From NCBI GenBank assembly GCA_030560485.1, contig JAKTTS010000044.1:1-52344 (forward strand): a stretch of 52,344 bases of DNA, in the 5' to 3' direction. Below are positions 29,166 to 41,104 of the stretch, piece by piece; within the stretch, counting starts at the first letter, position 1; each line of letters begins with the position of its first letter. The position numbers were made by a program, and so were the translations under genes. This DNA comes from Ascoidea tarda (nom. inval.) (lineage: Eukaryota; Ascomycota; Saccharomycetes; Ascoideales; Ascoideaceae). Under the pieces are notes generated by a model that was not told the origin of the DNA, did not search any database, and worked only from the letters and a program-made list of their open reading frames with translations.

Positions 29166-30110
29166 TTAGGTAAATAAAAAGTCTAATTTTTGAATGGAAT
29201 AAATTTTTGATAAGTCGTACCATATTTTTGTTGATAATTTGTTATCGTTATTATTATTATTACTAAATAATAAATGGTATAGATTTATTTCATTTAATAA
29301 TTGAGATTGACCGATAATTTTGTAAATTTTTGTTCTACAAAAACAACATTTGAATTTAAAATTAAGATTATTATTAATGAATTTTATTTTCTTATCCTCA
29401 GCATTGTGAGTATTAAAATCAGCGTTATTCTGAATTTGACTGTCATTATCATTATCATCATTATGACTGAAGTGGATAAGACTAATTGAACAATCTTTAC
29501 ATATTGAATGACCACATTCAGTAAAATAGTAAAACTGTTTATTATTTAATAAACAAATTGGACAGTTATTATTATTGATATTAATGTCATCAATGCCATC
29601 AATTCTAGTATTGTTATTTATTATTCTTTTTAATGTATTTAGGTTTTTGATATTAAATTGACAGTTCAATATAATTTGTTTAGCTTGATCATTTATTGTA
29701 ATCTTTTCATTTAATAAAGATAGCGTATTGTATTTTAGCAAGTTGAATAAATAAAACAATATAAATCTATTAAAGTTTTTGTTATAAATTAGTAGATTGT
29801 TCTTTAGAAATCTTAATTCAGTGATCTTTATATCAATTGAATGGGTATCATTTTGAGTAAAATCAATCAAATAGTCAAATAAGTCGATATGCAAATAGTT
29901 TTTATAATGCTTTTTATCAACTTCGTCTATTAGAAGAAACAAACAGTTCCAAATGGATTCCTTTGATATTTTGTTTTCATTGGTATAAGGAATGGAAATT
30001 ATGGAGCTGACTAGATTATTTATTAGGTTTTTCTTGATTTGAAGATTATGATTATGGTTGTCACTATTGATGTCGCTATCGCAAAGCTTGGGAGCCATTT
30101 GGGAGTTCAT
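29166..30110 (-). CDS. RING-finger protein, family unassigned
   Basis: 314 residues from the ATG at 30110-30108; a TTG at 30122 extends the frame, and a second ATG four codons later is also possible. The C-terminal third has a C3HC4-type RING: CPICLLN, TECGHSICKDC, then after an Asp/Asn-rich insert of about 40 residues, FKCCFCRTKIYKI. The long insert between the third and fourth ligand pairs is unusual. The N-terminal two-thirds is helical and Leu/Ile/Asn-rich with no domain I recognise. A ubiquitin- or SUMO-ligase role is inferred from the RING alone. It is transcribed divergently from YME1. Confidence 0.75.
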   Translation of the reverse strand: MNSQMAPKLCDSDINSDNHNHNLQIKKNLINNLVSSIISIPYTNENKISKESIWNCLFLLIDEVDKKHYKNYLHIDLFDYLIDFTQNDTHSIDIKITELRFLKNNLLIYNKNFNRFILFYLFNLLKYNTLSLLNEKITINDQAKQIILNCQFNIKNLNTLKRIINNNTRIDGIDDININNNNCPICLLNNKQFYYFTECGHSICKDCSISLIHFSHNDDNDNDSQIQNNADFNTHNAEDKKIKFINNNLNFKFKCCFCRTKIYKIIGQSQLLNEINLYHLLFSNNNNNDNKLSTKIWYDLSKIYSIQKLDFLFT

Positions 30111-30744
30111 TTCAAGACACAACCAAGATCACAGCAGGTCTTTGAGCAAACAGAAACAACTCTGTCTCCTTTTCTGGTTTATTTATACTGTTGTAGGTCC
30201 ATTCATTGCTGCTGGAGGAATAAAGCTGTAAATTCTGGGGTAAAAAAAGCAAAACTTTTGCTCTGCCAAAACCACACCCACAACCATGGACCTCCAGAGT
30301 AAAACCACTGATGTGTATCGCATACGCAGGCCTTTACACGCCTGCATGCGCATATAAACAGAACCGGCCCCGTGGAACAAAAAATGGGGTCTTTCCGCAG
30401 CGGCGGGTTTTGGCCGGGCCGGGCTGGGCTGCTGTTTTTGGTGCTTTTGCCGCCGTGGGAAAGGAGAGGAGGAAAAAGAAGAAGAAGCAAAAGCAACAGA
30501 AATAACAGAAGCAGAAACAGCAGAAGCAGCACTGTTTCATCTCCAACTAGCTAGCCTTCGAGTCTACGTCCTCTTTTGCCCACTTCCTGAGCTGGCTATT
30601 GCCTTTACTCTCTTCAGCTCGTCCACTTTCACCTTTATTTACAACCAGTTATTTTCTTTTCACCAAATACATCTGCTAACCTCTTCACTCTGATATCCCA
30701 GACACTGTTCAGTGTGCACTATTCATCATCTTCTACCACTCAGC
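30111..30744. other. Divergent promoter region, RING gene and YME1
   Basis: Carries the most GC-rich patch of this part of the window (about 30365-30435), followed by a GAA/CAG-type purine-rich tract (30461-30532) and a pyrimidine-rich leader to the YME1 ATG. Frames of 60-110 codons here are low complexity. Confidence 0.55.
30461..30532 (+). repeat. Purine-rich GAA/CAG triplet-like tract
   Basis: Imperfect GAAGAAGCAAAAGCAACAGA-type repetition upstream of YME1. Similar CAGAAGCAG-rich DNA occurs beside the lipase ATG and after the SPC105 stop, so it is a recurring promoter-side composition in this genome. Confidence 0.6.
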
Positions 30745-32952
30745 ATGCAACGATTTATCACTAATCCCCTCACATTTTCCTGGCTCTTAAATGCCTCCAT
30801 CCCAATAGCTTCAACTGCAACTGCATCGATCCTATTGAGAAAAAACCAAAAATTTTTAATAACAAAAAGAAATTTCGCTTCCACCTCTTTACTCAGAAAC
30901 ATTAATGATAATTTCAACAACAGCAACTTGAACAACAACCACCAAAACTCGAACAATTTAAACAACTTGAACAATAATCTAACCAACAATCTAAAGTCTT
31001 TACTAGCTTCAAAAGAACAATATGCAAACTCAAATCTATCAAATCCAATCATTCAGGCTGATTTTTATAGATTATTACTATCCTCAAATTACCCCCAAAT
31101 CATAATATCAAGATTCGAAACTCCTGGAATCGCTAAAAACAATGAGTGTATTAATCTATACATAGAAGCATTGAAGAAAACCGGCAACTTCATTAAAGCC
31201 CATAATTTGGCCACTTCTTATAATTTACAACAAAACTCCTCAAACCAAATCAACAACAACCCTCTCAACAATAACAGCCCTCAAAATAACATCTTAGATA
31301 ACAACAATACTAATATCCCTTTAAACTCCTCTTTTGGTTCAAAACATCTTCCTGTTCATGTCGTGATAACAGAATCGGGCTGGACCATCTTAACAAAACT
31401 ACTAAAACTAATTATCCCAATTGGTTTCTTAACTTGGGCTGGTACTGAGGGTTTCTCATGGCTAGTCGAGAATGGCACCATTTTTAAAAATTCAGAAATC
31501 ACTGATAAATCAATCGACGGCTCAACTTCAACCGTCAAATTTGATGATGTTTGTGGTGTCGATGAAGCAAGAGCTGAGTTGGAAGAAATCGTAGAGTTCC
31601 TAAAAGATCCCTCCAAATTTACTGGCCTCGGTGGTAAATTACCAAAGGGTGTTCTATTAACTGGTCCTCCTGGTACCGGTAAAACTTTATTAGCTCGAGC
31701 AACCGCTGGTGAAGCTGGTGTTCCCTTTTTTTTCATGTCTGGTTCCGAATTCGACGAATTATATGTGGGTGTTGGTGCTAAAAGAGTTCGTGAATTGTTT
31801 TCTCAAGCCAGATCAAGAGCTCCTGCAATCGTCTTTATTGATGAATTGGACGCAATTGGCGGTAAAAGAAATCCAAGAGATCAAGCCTATGTAAAACAAA
31901 CTTTAAACCAATTGCTAGTCGAATTAGATGGCTTTTCTCAAACTTCTGGTATCATTATAATCGGTGCTACAAACTTTCCTGAATCCTTGGATAAAGCTTT
32001 AACAAGACCTGGTAGATTTGATAAAATCGTCAACGTTGATTTACCCGATGTTAGAGGTAGAACTCAAATCTTAACTCACCACATGAAAAATATAGAAATT
32101 GGCTCCGACGTTGATCCAACCATTATTGCAAGAGGTACTCCAGGTTTATCCGGTGCTGAATTGATGAATCTAGTTAACCAAGCCGCTGTTTACGCTTCCC
32201 AACAAAATGCTCTATCTGTTGATATGAACCATTTCGAATGGGCAAAAGATAAAATTTTAATGGGTGCTGCAAAGAAAACAATGGTCATAACTGAAGCATC
32301 GAGAAGATCAACTGCCTTCCATGAAGCTGGTCATGCAATTATGGCATTATATACCCCAGGCGCAACCTCCTTATACAAAGCAACTGTTTTACCAAGAGGT
32401 AGAGCTCTAGGTGTAACTTTTCAACTACCTGAAATGGATAAACACGACTTGACTTTCAAAGAATGTCTTGCAAGGTTAGACGTTGCAATGGGTGGCAAAA
32501 TCGCTGAAGAAATTATTTATACTCCAGAAAACGTTAGCACTGGTTGTAGTTCTGATTTAAGCAATGCCACTGGTGTTGCAAGAGCAATGGTAACTCAATA
32601 CGGCATGTCTGATAAAGTAGGTCCTGTCAAATTATCTGATGAATGGGATTCCTGGTCTTCAAAAATTAGAGATAATGCCGATCAAGAAGTTGTTAGATTA
32701 TTAAAAGAAAGCGAAGAAAGAACAAGAAAATTATTGAATGATAGAAAACTAGAGTTAACTAGATTAGCAAATGGTTTAATGGAATATGAAACTTTGACAA
32801 AAGATGAAATCGAAAAAGTCGTTAAAGGTGAAATAATTGAGAAGGACAAATTGGTATCAAATACTGTCATTAAAGGAAGCGATGAACGCGATAAGAAATA
32901 TAAAGAAACTTCAAATAAACCTCCATTTCCAGTTATGGAACCACAGGCTTGA
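30745..32952 (+). CDS. YME1: Mitochondrial i-AAA protease
   Basis: 735 residues from the ATG at 30745 (the frame opens earlier with GTG); S. cerevisiae Yme1 has 747. It is an ATP-dependent metalloprotease of the inner membrane facing the intermembrane space. The N-terminus ([15 protein letters not shown]..., Arg/Lys-containing) targets mitochondria. One membrane span lies near residues 218-238 ([20 protein letters not shown]). The AAA domain follows: [10 protein letters not shown], Walker A GPPGTGKT at 307-314, Walker [13 protein letters not shown], and the second region of homology [20 protein letters not shown]. The zinc site is HEAGH at 526-530. Single membrane span and overall length fit i-AAA, not the m-AAA proteins Yta10/Yta12. 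Odd: an Asn-rich N-terminal linker and a second Asn-rich patch before the membrane span. Confidence 0.95.
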   Translation: MQRFITNPLTFSWLLNASIPIASTATASILLRKNQKFLITKRNFASTSLLRNINDNFNNSNLNNNHQNSNNLNNLNNNLTNNLKSLLASKEQYANSNLSNPIIQADFYRLLLSSNYPQIIISRFETPGIAKNNECINLYIEALKKTGNFIKAHNLATSYNLQQNSSNQINNNPLNNNSPQNNILDNNNTNIPLNSSFGSKHLPVHVVITESGWTILTKLLKLIIPIGFLTWAGTEGFSWLVENGTIFKNSEITDKSIDGSTSTVKFDDVCGVDEARAELEEIVEFLKDPSKFTGLGGKLPKGVLLTGPPGTGKTLLARATAGEAGVPFFFMSGSEFDELYVGVGAKRVRELFSQARSRAPAIVFIDELDAIGGKRNPRDQAYVKQTLNQLLVELDGFSQTSGIIIIGATNFPESLDKALTRPGRFDKIVNVDLPDVRGRTQILTHHMKNIEIGSDVDPTIIARGTPGLSGAELMNLVNQAAVYASQQNALSVDMNHFEWAKDKILMGAAKKTMVITEASRRSTAFHEAGHAIMALYTPGATSLYKATVLPRGRALGVTFQLPEMDKHDLTFKECLARLDVAMGGKIAEEIIYTPENVSTGCSSDLSNATGVARAMVTQYGMSDKVGPVKLSDEWDSWSSKIRDNADQEVVRLLKESEERTRKLLNDRKLELTRLANGLMEYETLTKDEIEKVVKGEIIEKDKLVSNTVIKGSDERDKKYKETSNKPPFPVMEPQA

Positions 32953-33678
32953 TTTCCTTTATTATCATTTAAATAAATAAATTACAAAAGTAAAAAAACA
33001 AAAATCGTTAAAAAAAATTAAAATTGGAAAAAATCAAAAAAAATCAAACAAAAAAAAAATAGAAGGAAATTACAATGCAATATTTAAAATTTTTTGTTTT
33101 TTTTCTCATGTACTATTTTTTTACAAATTGATTTATTACTTTTATATTTATGTTTTTGTTTTTCTTTTATTTCTGTTTTTATATTTCACAAAAAAACAAA
33201 AGAGCTAATTTTAAATCTCTATTTTTTATTTAATTTTGCTTGTGTTTTTTTATTTTATTTTATTTTTTCATATTCCAGTTATTTTTTGAAGAAAAGTTGT
33301 GAAATTAGCACTAAAACTTGAAATCAAATTACACAAGCATATTAAAAGATTCAAATTACATACCCATATATTCTATGTCAAATATTAATATTTTTTTATG
33401 ATATTTATCATAATAGTTTAATTATTAACTTATTTTTTTTAATTTTACTTTTACTTTTTACTTGATTTTTTAGTGCATATTCAATATACTCTCTCTTTAA
33501 AATATTTATAGTTTGTCTTCACTGTACATAAAAATAATTTATATTTTTGCTTTTTATTAGAAATTTAACAATAAAAAATAATGGGTATTTTAAAAAGTAC
33601 AAAAAACGATCCAAAAAAACTAATCATAAAAAACAATACAACTCAAGAAACTCTAAATAGAACACTCAATAAACAAAA
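32953..33678. other. Convergent spacer, YME1 to BRN1
   Basis: Poly-A blocks just after YME1 (32985-33060), then T-rich DNA. Nothing gene-like; the 75-codon frame at 33094 is Phe/Leu-rich read-through of T tracts. Confidence 0.6.
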
Positions 33679-36306
33679 TCATGTCATCCCTTTTATTCTA
33701 AAATCAGAATAGTTAACATCACCTTCGATTGACAATCCATTTTCATTTGCTAAATGAAGAACACAAATAAAAAAATAACTGGTACTCAAATCTCGTCTTT
33801 CTTCCAAAGAGTACATATTGCTTGTATTTTTAACGATGTCACTAAACTTGATATCATTATCAACCTCTACTGGCAGTCTTGAGCCATTAACTTGCTCTTC
33901 AGTTTCGGTTTTATCTTCTGCTTGATTCTCTTTTTGATTCTCTTCACTATGTCTAAGTGATGATATTTTTTCTTTTTTCTTTTTTACTGTGTTAAAAGCA
34001 CTCCATAGGTTGTCTTTAAGCATTTTGACATCAACTCTTTTGGCAATTTTAGAATAACTAACAGTATCTGCCCCTCTTCTTCTGCTAGAAGAACTAGAGC
34101 CAAAATTTTCACTGGGACTAATTGAGTCTCTTTGAACTACCTGGCTGACATCCATACCATAAGCATCACCAAAATCATCATCAAAAGCATCTGCTCCTGC
34201 TTCAATCGGAATATCATCATGATAAAAGTTGTCTTTTTCATTTTTTTCATTTTCAGCATCTTCATAAGCATTCGCAAAAAACTTTTCATCAGCATGATCA
34301 TGAACAATTCCATTATTTGGTTCAGCTTTGGGCTCTTCTATGTAGTTAACAATTTGAGTATCTTGTTTAATGCCTTTATGAACATATATTGCTAAATTAT
34401 CGTCAGGTTTTAAGAAAAAATGAATCAATCTACTTGATGAAAAATAAAGATCTTTTGGCAATAAATTATTGTCTTTGCTTATTCTTTGTTTTGCAGGTAA
34501 ATCAATCGATGTTTTAGACGACTTGAATAAAATTTCTTCATCAATATCATCTGAAAAAAAATCAATTGTAAATTCCAATTTGGTTTTTTTTTTATTTATC
34601 CCTTTTGAAAAATTTTCATTACCATCATTTTTAGTTTCAATGTCATTACTATTGCTTGGAATTCCCAACGTATTTTTCTTGAATGCATTAATCTTCCAGT
34701 GTGTGTTTCTGGTGTATAAAGGACCTGCCCAATTTTTATTTCCCTGATTGTCAAAATAGGCCATTATATTTACATCAAGTATTCTTTTTGATGAATTTGG
34801 ATCTTCTATATCAAAATTGTCATCATCATTTATTTCGTTATCGATTAAAGTATTTAAAACGGCGGCAGCTTTATTACTAAGAGCTCCAATTTGATCTAAT
34901 GAATCGTTTTGTTCCTGGTGGTCATTATCGTCCTCATCATTATCATCATCCTCGTCATTAAAATTATTATCAATATCTTCAAAGGCAGGCATATCGATAT
35001 CGTCGTTTGGAAAAAAATCTATGTTATTATCAATATGTTGTTCATCGGAATTTAGTATGTTTTTATTTTCATTACTAAAATTGTTTTGAGTGATATCATC
35101 AGCTTCCAAAAATTTTGAATCTTCAAATGGAAAAAGATTTTCATCACTCTGATCACCGTAAAAAACAAAAGATTCTTCGATGGTTAGTAAATCGTCAATT
35201 AAATTTTTTGACTTTCCCACATTATTAGAGATTTCTTCAATTTGAGAAATCTTTTTGCAAACAGATAAATTTTCCAATTCTTTATTATTTCTGTACAAAA
35301 TTTTTTTACAAAAAGAAAAATCAATTGTTAAAAAATTTAAAATATTGATCTTTGATTTCTCTGGCAAGGTTTTGTCATTTTTTTCCTTATCCAACTCTGA
35401 TTGTAGTTGCCCGATTTCGGTTGGGTGTATGTTTTGATTACTATTGTCATCATAACCTTTTATAATTATTTCATTATTCTGACTTCCAGCATCAAATACC
35501 ACTCTTCCTTCTTTATTAATATCTAAATTGTTTAGCAATAATGATTTTGCACCGCCCTCATCAAATTCAGACAAGGCTTTTTTGAAGAGTGGATCAATTT
35601 GAAATTCTTGTTCTAATTTTTTTATTTTTAATTCATCAAAATCTTTGACTAAAGTTGTTTCAAGAAATCTATTTCTATTCTTTCTTTCTTTTTTTTTAGA
35701 ATTGTTTTCATCAGGAAAAAATTCATCAATATCTTGATCATTGTTCAATTTGTTATTAGGATCTCCATCATCATTTTGATCTCCATTTCCATTTCCATTT
35801 CCATTAGCTTTACTATTTTTATTCTTAGTTGCCAAACCTGTCAACAATTTTCCTGTTTCTGTTGCTACTGAATCAACTCTTGATGAGTAAACTTTCATAC
35901 ACCCATCTAAGGTTGTAGAGGCCTTTTGAAAGTTTATATTATTTTTATCATCTTTTAGAACTCTTAAATCATGAAAATAGTCAATTAATTTAACATTCCA
36001 AGAGTTAATTATATTAATCTTGTTATCTGTTGTCATTCGAATCCATTCCTCGAAATTTTCGTGATCCATTAACAATTGATCATCATCATCATCGTCATCA
36101 TCATCTAAAAATTGATTGTTTCGGTTGGTGGTTGTATTGATGATTGTAGTGGTTAATATATTGCTTAGATCATTGGGGTTTTTGCTGGTGTCGTCAACTT
36201 GAGTTAACTGTTGTCTAAATATCAAAGCACCACTGACTCTTCTGCTTAATTTTTTATCGTTTGATATTTTTCTTCTTTTCTGATTATTTAATGGAATTAG
36301 GGACAT
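33679..36306 (-). CDS. BRN1: Condensin kleisin subunit (CAP-H/Barren)
   Basis: 875 residues (S. cerevisiae Brn1 754). This subunit closes the Smc2-Smc4 ring and recruits the HEAT subunits in mitotic chromosome condensation. Family signatures: EEWIRMTTDNKINIINSW then KLIDYFHDLRVLKDDKNNINFQKASTTLDGCMKVYSSRVDSVATETGKLLTGLA near residues 85-165 (the conserved Barren N-terminal region, Smc2 side), WAGPLYTRNTHWKI in the middle (about 520), and the C-terminal part with SFSDIVKNT-type sequence (KFSDIVKNTSNMYS) and a winged-helix end near LSTSYFFICVLHLANENGLSIEG. The extra length comes from Asp/Asn-rich acidic inserts, for example residues 440-475. Confidence 0.92.
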   Translation of the reverse strand: MSLIPLNNQKRRKISNDKKLSRRVSGALIFRQQLTQVDDTSKNPNDLSNILTTTIINTTTNRNNQFLDDDDDDDDDQLLMDHENFEEWIRMTTDNKINIINSWNVKLIDYFHDLRVLKDDKNNINFQKASTTLDGCMKVYSSRVDSVATETGKLLTGLATKNKNSKANGNGNGNGDQNDDGDPNNKLNNDQDIDEFFPDENNSKKKERKNRNRFLETTLVKDFDELKIKKLEQEFQIDPLFKKALSEFDEGGAKSLLLNNLDINKEGRVVFDAGSQNNEIIIKGYDDNSNQNIHPTEIGQLQSELDKEKNDKTLPEKSKINILNFLTIDFSFCKKILYRNNKELENLSVCKKISQIEEISNNVGKSKNLIDDLLTIEESFVFYGDQSDENLFPFEDSKFLEADDITQNNFSNENKNILNSDEQHIDNNIDFFPNDDIDMPAFEDIDNNFNDEDDDNDEDDNDHQEQNDSLDQIGALSNKAAAVLNTLIDNEINDDDNFDIEDPNSSKRILDVNIMAYFDNQGNKNWAGPLYTRNTHWKINAFKKNTLGIPSNSNDIETKNDGNENFSKGINKKKTKLEFTIDFFSDDIDEEILFKSSKTSIDLPAKQRISKDNNLLPKDLYFSSSRLIHFFLKPDDNLAIYVHKGIKQDTQIVNYIEEPKAEPNNGIVHDHADEKFFANAYEDAENEKNEKDNFYHDDIPIEAGADAFDDDFGDAYGMDVSQVVQRDSISPSENFGSSSSSRRRGADTVSYSKIAKRVDVKMLKDNLWSAFNTVKKKKEKISSLRHSEENQKENQAEDKTETEEQVNGSRLPVEVDNDIKFSDIVKNTSNMYSLEERRDLSTSYFFICVLHLANENGLSIEGDVNYSDFRIKGMT

Positions 36307-36561
36307 GATCTTTAAATACTAATTCGTAATAAAAATCCTTATTATTGAATTTTTCCTTGTAAATATTAGAACCTATATTAGGCAATTATCTTGTGTCTTA
36401 TTATTTAGTCCTTAAGTGCAATTATAATTATATGGTTATAGGTTATTTACATCAAGATTTTTATCTTTTAAGACTGTTTGTTTATTTTACAACATTTGTG
36501 GAAAAACGTTCAGGTCCAGCTTCGTGGGTGCATATAATAACATAATTTAGCAGCTAACAAC

Positions 36562-36580
36562 CATATTACGCGGTAATATG
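36562..36580. repeat. Perfect 8-bp inverted repeat around GCG
   Basis: CATATTAC-GCG-GTAATATG upstream of BRN1 (about 256 bp from its ATG). The symmetry suggests a dimeric regulator site, but no known yeast site matches fully. Confidence 0.6.
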
Positions 36581-36838
36581 CATACACATACATGTATACT
36601 ATTTTGGAAGGGTTCGAAAATTATGAATTAAAAAGAATGGAGAAATAGCTGATATAATAGCAATGAATAAGGAGAAAGTAGCTTACCATTTATTGAACAA
36701 CAAGGTTAGACAAAACCCAACCAATTTCTTTGCTGTACAAGTGACAAACGTAAACAAAATTTAAATAATTCCAACTATATAAATATTTCTAAATAGAAAA
36801 ACAACGCCCACGTTGCCAGCTCAAAGCTGAGCGACAAA

Positions 36839-36862
36839 TATATATTATATATATATATATAT
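36839..36862. repeat. TA dinucleotide repeat
   Basis: A short TATATA run interrupted once, in non-coding DNA. Confidence 0.8.
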
Positions 36863-37679
36863 AGAAAAAATATTATAATTCCCAGAACAAGTTAATACAT
36901 CAAGTTGAAATTTTGTTTTCAATAAACACCAAAACTTACTGATTGATTTTTTTCTTAATTTTCCTATGCTTTTATATTTGTTGAAGCATGGTAATTTCAA
37001 CAGATCATATGAGTGTGAAGGTGAAGATTTGAAAAGAGCACCTATAGTCAACTGCCTTCAAAATTAAGGTGAAAAATGCAGTTTGGAAGAGGTACTGCTG
37101 ATAAAAAAAGCGGATCCAAGTTACTATAATGATTATTGGTGTTATTATATAGTAGTTTGATTAACTGAACTACTCGTGTGTGTCCTAGTGTTATTTAAGC
37201 TGTTTAAAGTGGTTGTCCTCACTGATCTGGTCAAATTGAATAATTTTGGTGATCGGTAAAGAAATAGGATTGAGGAGAGTGTCAACAATTTAAATCAGGA
37301 AAAAGCCAAGAATAATAATTAGGTAAATTAGCTGGATTATTTTGGCCAATTGAATTATTTTTCTGAATTAAATTTTTTCTATTGTTTTCAAAACGTATAT
37401 TTTAAAGAATATGATCAAGCAAAAAGATTGTTTTGAAACCAATTTGAGTTCTATGAACATATAAAATTCCAGTGTATGGTGATTTGGCTCTTACTTTTGT
37501 GTTTCTATTACCATCAGTAGTGCAATGATTTTAAAATCAATGAACCGACAACCAAATTCGGAAGAAAAAAATTAGGAAATTGCACAAAAACACAAATCTT
37601 CGAATGCCTCAGTTCAACAAGTCCCTATCATGGTAACGACAATAAAATCAGGTACTTTAAATTTTGGCTTCTTTGTATC

Positions 37680-37905
37680 TTCAGAAGCTGCGAGGTATTA
37701 CTTTGTATGCATAACCAAAACTAATATTTATTGCGAAGCAGCCGGATGTCTACATTCGGCTCCGTTCGGCTCCTCGGTATCTGTTACCGGTCTACTCCTG
37801 TGACTCTCTGCGATCTAACCCAGTTCCCTATAAATGGAGCTTGGGATCTCTTGTATATACTTCTTTACCTTAATATATTATCAAGGATTCGGTACAGCAT
37901 TTTAC
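37680..37905 (+). mobile_element. Possible solo LTR fragment (Ty1/copia-like), old
   Basis: This block is GC-richer than its surroundings and has an LTR-like layout: TATAAATGG, then about 20 bp on a TTGTATATACTTC stretch, then an ATATATTATCAA end resembling the promoter-to-terminus order of Ty1-type LTRs. No clear TG...CA ends or target-site duplication were found and no internal region is adjacent. If real it is an old solo fragment; approximate bounds only. Confidence 0.28.
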
Positions 37906-38634
37906 AATAGTGTCACTAAAATTAAGATATTTGTGAAAAAAAATCTCGATAGTTGTGAAAAAATTAGTATACTTGTGAATATTGTTTATGATCACATGAC
38001 TTATATAATGCTCCAACTCGGAGATGTGAAAACTCATTTTTGTCTTGCGGAAAAAAATCATTGAACACAACCAACACTGTTCAACTAGCACAGTGAATTA
38101 TATTGAATATGATAGTAACAAATTAGCCTCATAAACGAGAATTTATTCAATTGAAATAAAAATAAAAACCAAAATGGCCATTTTCAGGGAAAAAAGTACA
38201 CTGGTAAAGAAAACACATCAATCATCCACAAAGAGCCTGAAAGTCCAGCTAGGTGAAAGGTCTCTTATAAAATCAATGGATGGAATAATGTAATCTCATT
38301 TGCCTTAGAGAAGATCAACAATTGTAACGTTGGATCAGCTTTAGAAGTAGAAAATGGTATCAAGAGATATGATTATTTCGACAAGCATCGAAACCGTTAT
38401 TACTGAGGTTTATTTATATAGCAGAGATTCCCATCTGACTTATAATTAATTTAGCCTTCCAGCTTGATCTAACTATTGTTTGTAGTTCATTTGATTTTGG
38501 CAAAATATATATACAGTTCTAGACTAATATACAGTAATTTTAGCATTGATGATGTTAGTAAAACAAATATATATACTGAGAGTAGCTATGGGGTCATGCT
38601 GGGGTGCAGGCCAATCCTTGCTGCAGATTCAGCA

Positions 38635-38642
38635 TTAGGGAC
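38635..38642 (+). repeat. hAT target-site duplication, left copy
   Basis: TTAGGGAC directly before the left inverted end. It matches the right copy TTAGGGGC at seven of eight bases. hAT elements make 8-bp duplications. Confidence 0.85.
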
Positions 38643-38656
38643 TAGTGAATTTCTCG
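38643..38656 (+). repeat. hAT terminal inverted repeat, left
   Basis: TAGTGAATTTCTCG, 12 of 14 bases identical to the inverted right end. Confidence 0.88.
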
Positions 38657-38920
38657 TGGTGTGTTCGGGGTGTTTTGAGTTCGAGCTTTTTGAACTAGGC
38701 GAGTTAAATGAGCTTTCGAGTTTATTTCGAGCTCAACAGTGAACATTTGTTAATATAAGCATAAAATGTGCAAATTTAAGAGTAATTTACAGAAAAAAAA
38801 ACAATTTAATAATCACTTAAGCTGAATTCGCAAGTACTGTCTAATTGATAATTATATTATATAATTTTTAAGCCTAAAATAAACAATTCTATATAAAATG
38901 TAAGCCAATAATTACTTTCA

Positions 38921-41104
38921 TCATTTAACAATATCAATATCATTTAAATCAATGGAAGAAACGTTATGATATTTAAAAAATTCTTTTACAAACAATCTGT
39001 TATAAACAGTAGACATTTTTTGTCGATTGGTATGTTTGCCAAGTTGAATAGCAGCGCTACTGAATAATCGTTCAACACCAGATGAAGTTGCAGGAATTGA
39101 AAAAGCCATTTGAACAAGACGATATAACTGAGGTAGGACAAACTGATTTCAATCCAATATTCCTGAATAGGGGATCCAATCGATATAAAGAACCCTGACC
39201 CAGGCCCACCCAGTATAGTTGGCGATCTTAAAGCTTCTAAACGATCTTTGTTTAGTCTAATTAGCTTATAAAGAACAATCACACTTTCTAAATTTTCCCA
39301 ATTGTTATTGTCAGTTTCAGGCTCGGACCAGGGAGATGAGGGGCCGCTAGAAAATCGATGTTAATATGTAATTGACTCTTGAATTTCCGAAAATAAAGAA
39401 TTGACAGTTTGAATTTGAGATCCACCTGGGTGCTCTGCTAATTGAAACATTGAAGAGAATTCATGAATAGCAAGTTCTGCTGTTTTGATTGCTTTTCCAT
39501 TCAAAAAAGACATTTACACAGGATGTAAAAATGAGCTCACAATCACCCATTAATTTTGCAATGTTTTATCAAAATAAATAATGAGTTTTTTTTGGTTTTG
39601 TCAATACTGTCAACAATTTTTTGTTTGAGTACTTCATCAATAAGATGATTCTCATTTATGTCATTTAGTGATGATTCAAGCTTGCTTAAGATAGTAGCAT
39701 ACACTCTATGAATTAAATGCGAATTTGAAGGAGGGCTTTGAAACACTAATGTTGCAAATTCAAATACTTTTAGTGTGGGCAACAACTCAATTAACTTCCA
39801 ATCTGAGTTGGCAAAGCAAATTTGATCTTTAAGTGGAAATGTTGACATAAATTCGACTATAGCATCTTTTAACATTAGTGCCCTTTCAAGTATATGTACC
39901 GTAGAGTTCCATCTTGTTGGGGAATCTAAGATAAGTTGCAATCCCTTTTGCTTTGGCTAGTACGGAAAATTGCCGTTTTCTGTTACCGTATTTAACTGAT
40001 TTAATAAACTTCCTTAAATTTGCCAAAAATTGTTCATTAGTATATTTGGACGACTGTTGAGAATAGGCAAGCGTTTGAATAGCAATATTCTGTATGTAGT
40101 AATTAGTGGAACTAACAATTTCTGGATCAAGCCATTGACCATCAGATTGATTTGAATATGGCAATAGGGTCAGTTGGGTATATGCATCTAGTTCGTAATC
40201 CTCAATGAATTTAATATTTGTTTGTTGATTTGATGAATCGCTTATTGGATCATCACAAAATAGATTATTAATCAATTTCCGAGCAACAAAATTGAGTATA
40301 TGAGCTTGGCAACACATAACAGATATAGTGCTGATTGATTTATTATTTGATAAGTATTGTTGAACGTTCATGCTGTAAAATTATTGGATGCATTGTCACA
40401 AACTAAAGCAATGATTTTTGGTTCTAGCCTATATTGAGTGATTGCAATTATAAGGGCATTTCCAATAATATTACCACTGTGACCACAAATTTCTTCAAAC
40501 ATAAGTAGTAGTTCATTGCATTTTAATCTTCAAAGTAATTTTCTTTAATTGCAATAATTGATTCACCATTAATATTGGACCAGCAATCAAATGTCAATGT
40601 TGCAATTTTAATATTTGTTAATGATGTGACTGCAATTCGTTGTAAGGAACTGACGACCGAGTTGATAATGTTTCTAATGTTAGCAGCTGATAAACTTCTG
40701 GTAGATATGTTAAATATTGAATCTTTAATTGATTATTCAACATTATTCATTAGTGAGTCCGGCAAGGCCTTTTGGCAAATAAATACTGCTAAATTAAAAT
40801 AGCAACTCTTTGTGCTTGAAGTATTATCTGCTTGATTAGTGCCTAGTTCCTCGCTTTGAGCTTCATTAAGTCTGTTGATTGTAAGTTTGTTAATATTATG
40901 TTTTTTTAAACGGCGGAGGAATCCGGATATCGTTTTAGACTTATAGGTTTTAATCTGTGCTGAACATTGTAAACATTCTAGAGTATTTTCATTTAGTTTT
41001 TTGAAATAGTTGTAGCCATACGAACCACTATAATTGTAAGGATAGTTGTAGTAAATTTTATTTGGCACTGTGTAATTCGATTGTATTTTGCGATAAGACT
41101 CCAT
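38921..41104 (-). pseudogene. hAT transposase, broken into several frames
   Basis: Read from the right, minus strand. 41104-40733: a piece with a CLQCSAQI...RLKKHN zinc-finger-like (BED-type) segment. Near 40400: KIIALVCDNASNNF, containing the catalytic-region D of the hAT RNase-H fold; frame breaks there. 40371-39886: MCCQAHILNFVARKLI, the C-x-A-H-x-LN motif. 39941-39543: DSPTRWNSTVHILERALML, the conserved TRWNST block. 39109-38921: SIPATSSGVERLFSSAAIQLGK, the hAT dimerisation domain. All hallmark blocks are present in order, but at least three frame changes separate them, so no full enzyme is made from this copy. Gaps between the pieces contain further hAT-like residues. Confidence 0.9.

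Larger units (their letters stand above)
36307..38634. other. Gene-poor island, left part
   Basis: 2.3 kb with no convincing gene. It holds a 19-bp inverted repeat, a (TA)n tract (36839-36862), a possible old LTR fragment (about 37680-37905) and three TTGTGAA motifs about 20 bp apart (37931-37979). Frames of 60-90 codons here show no domain. It is bounded on the right by the hAT target-site duplication. Confidence 0.6.

Noticed and set aside
37740-37810. tRNA gene suggested by a GTTCGGCTCC box
   Set aside because: No acceptor, D-arm or anticodon stem can be drawn around it; TTCGGCTCC is just a direct repeat here.
38554-38560. Minus-strand TACTAAC suggesting another spliced gene
   Set aside because: No GTATGT or GTAAGT donor and no coding exon within reach.
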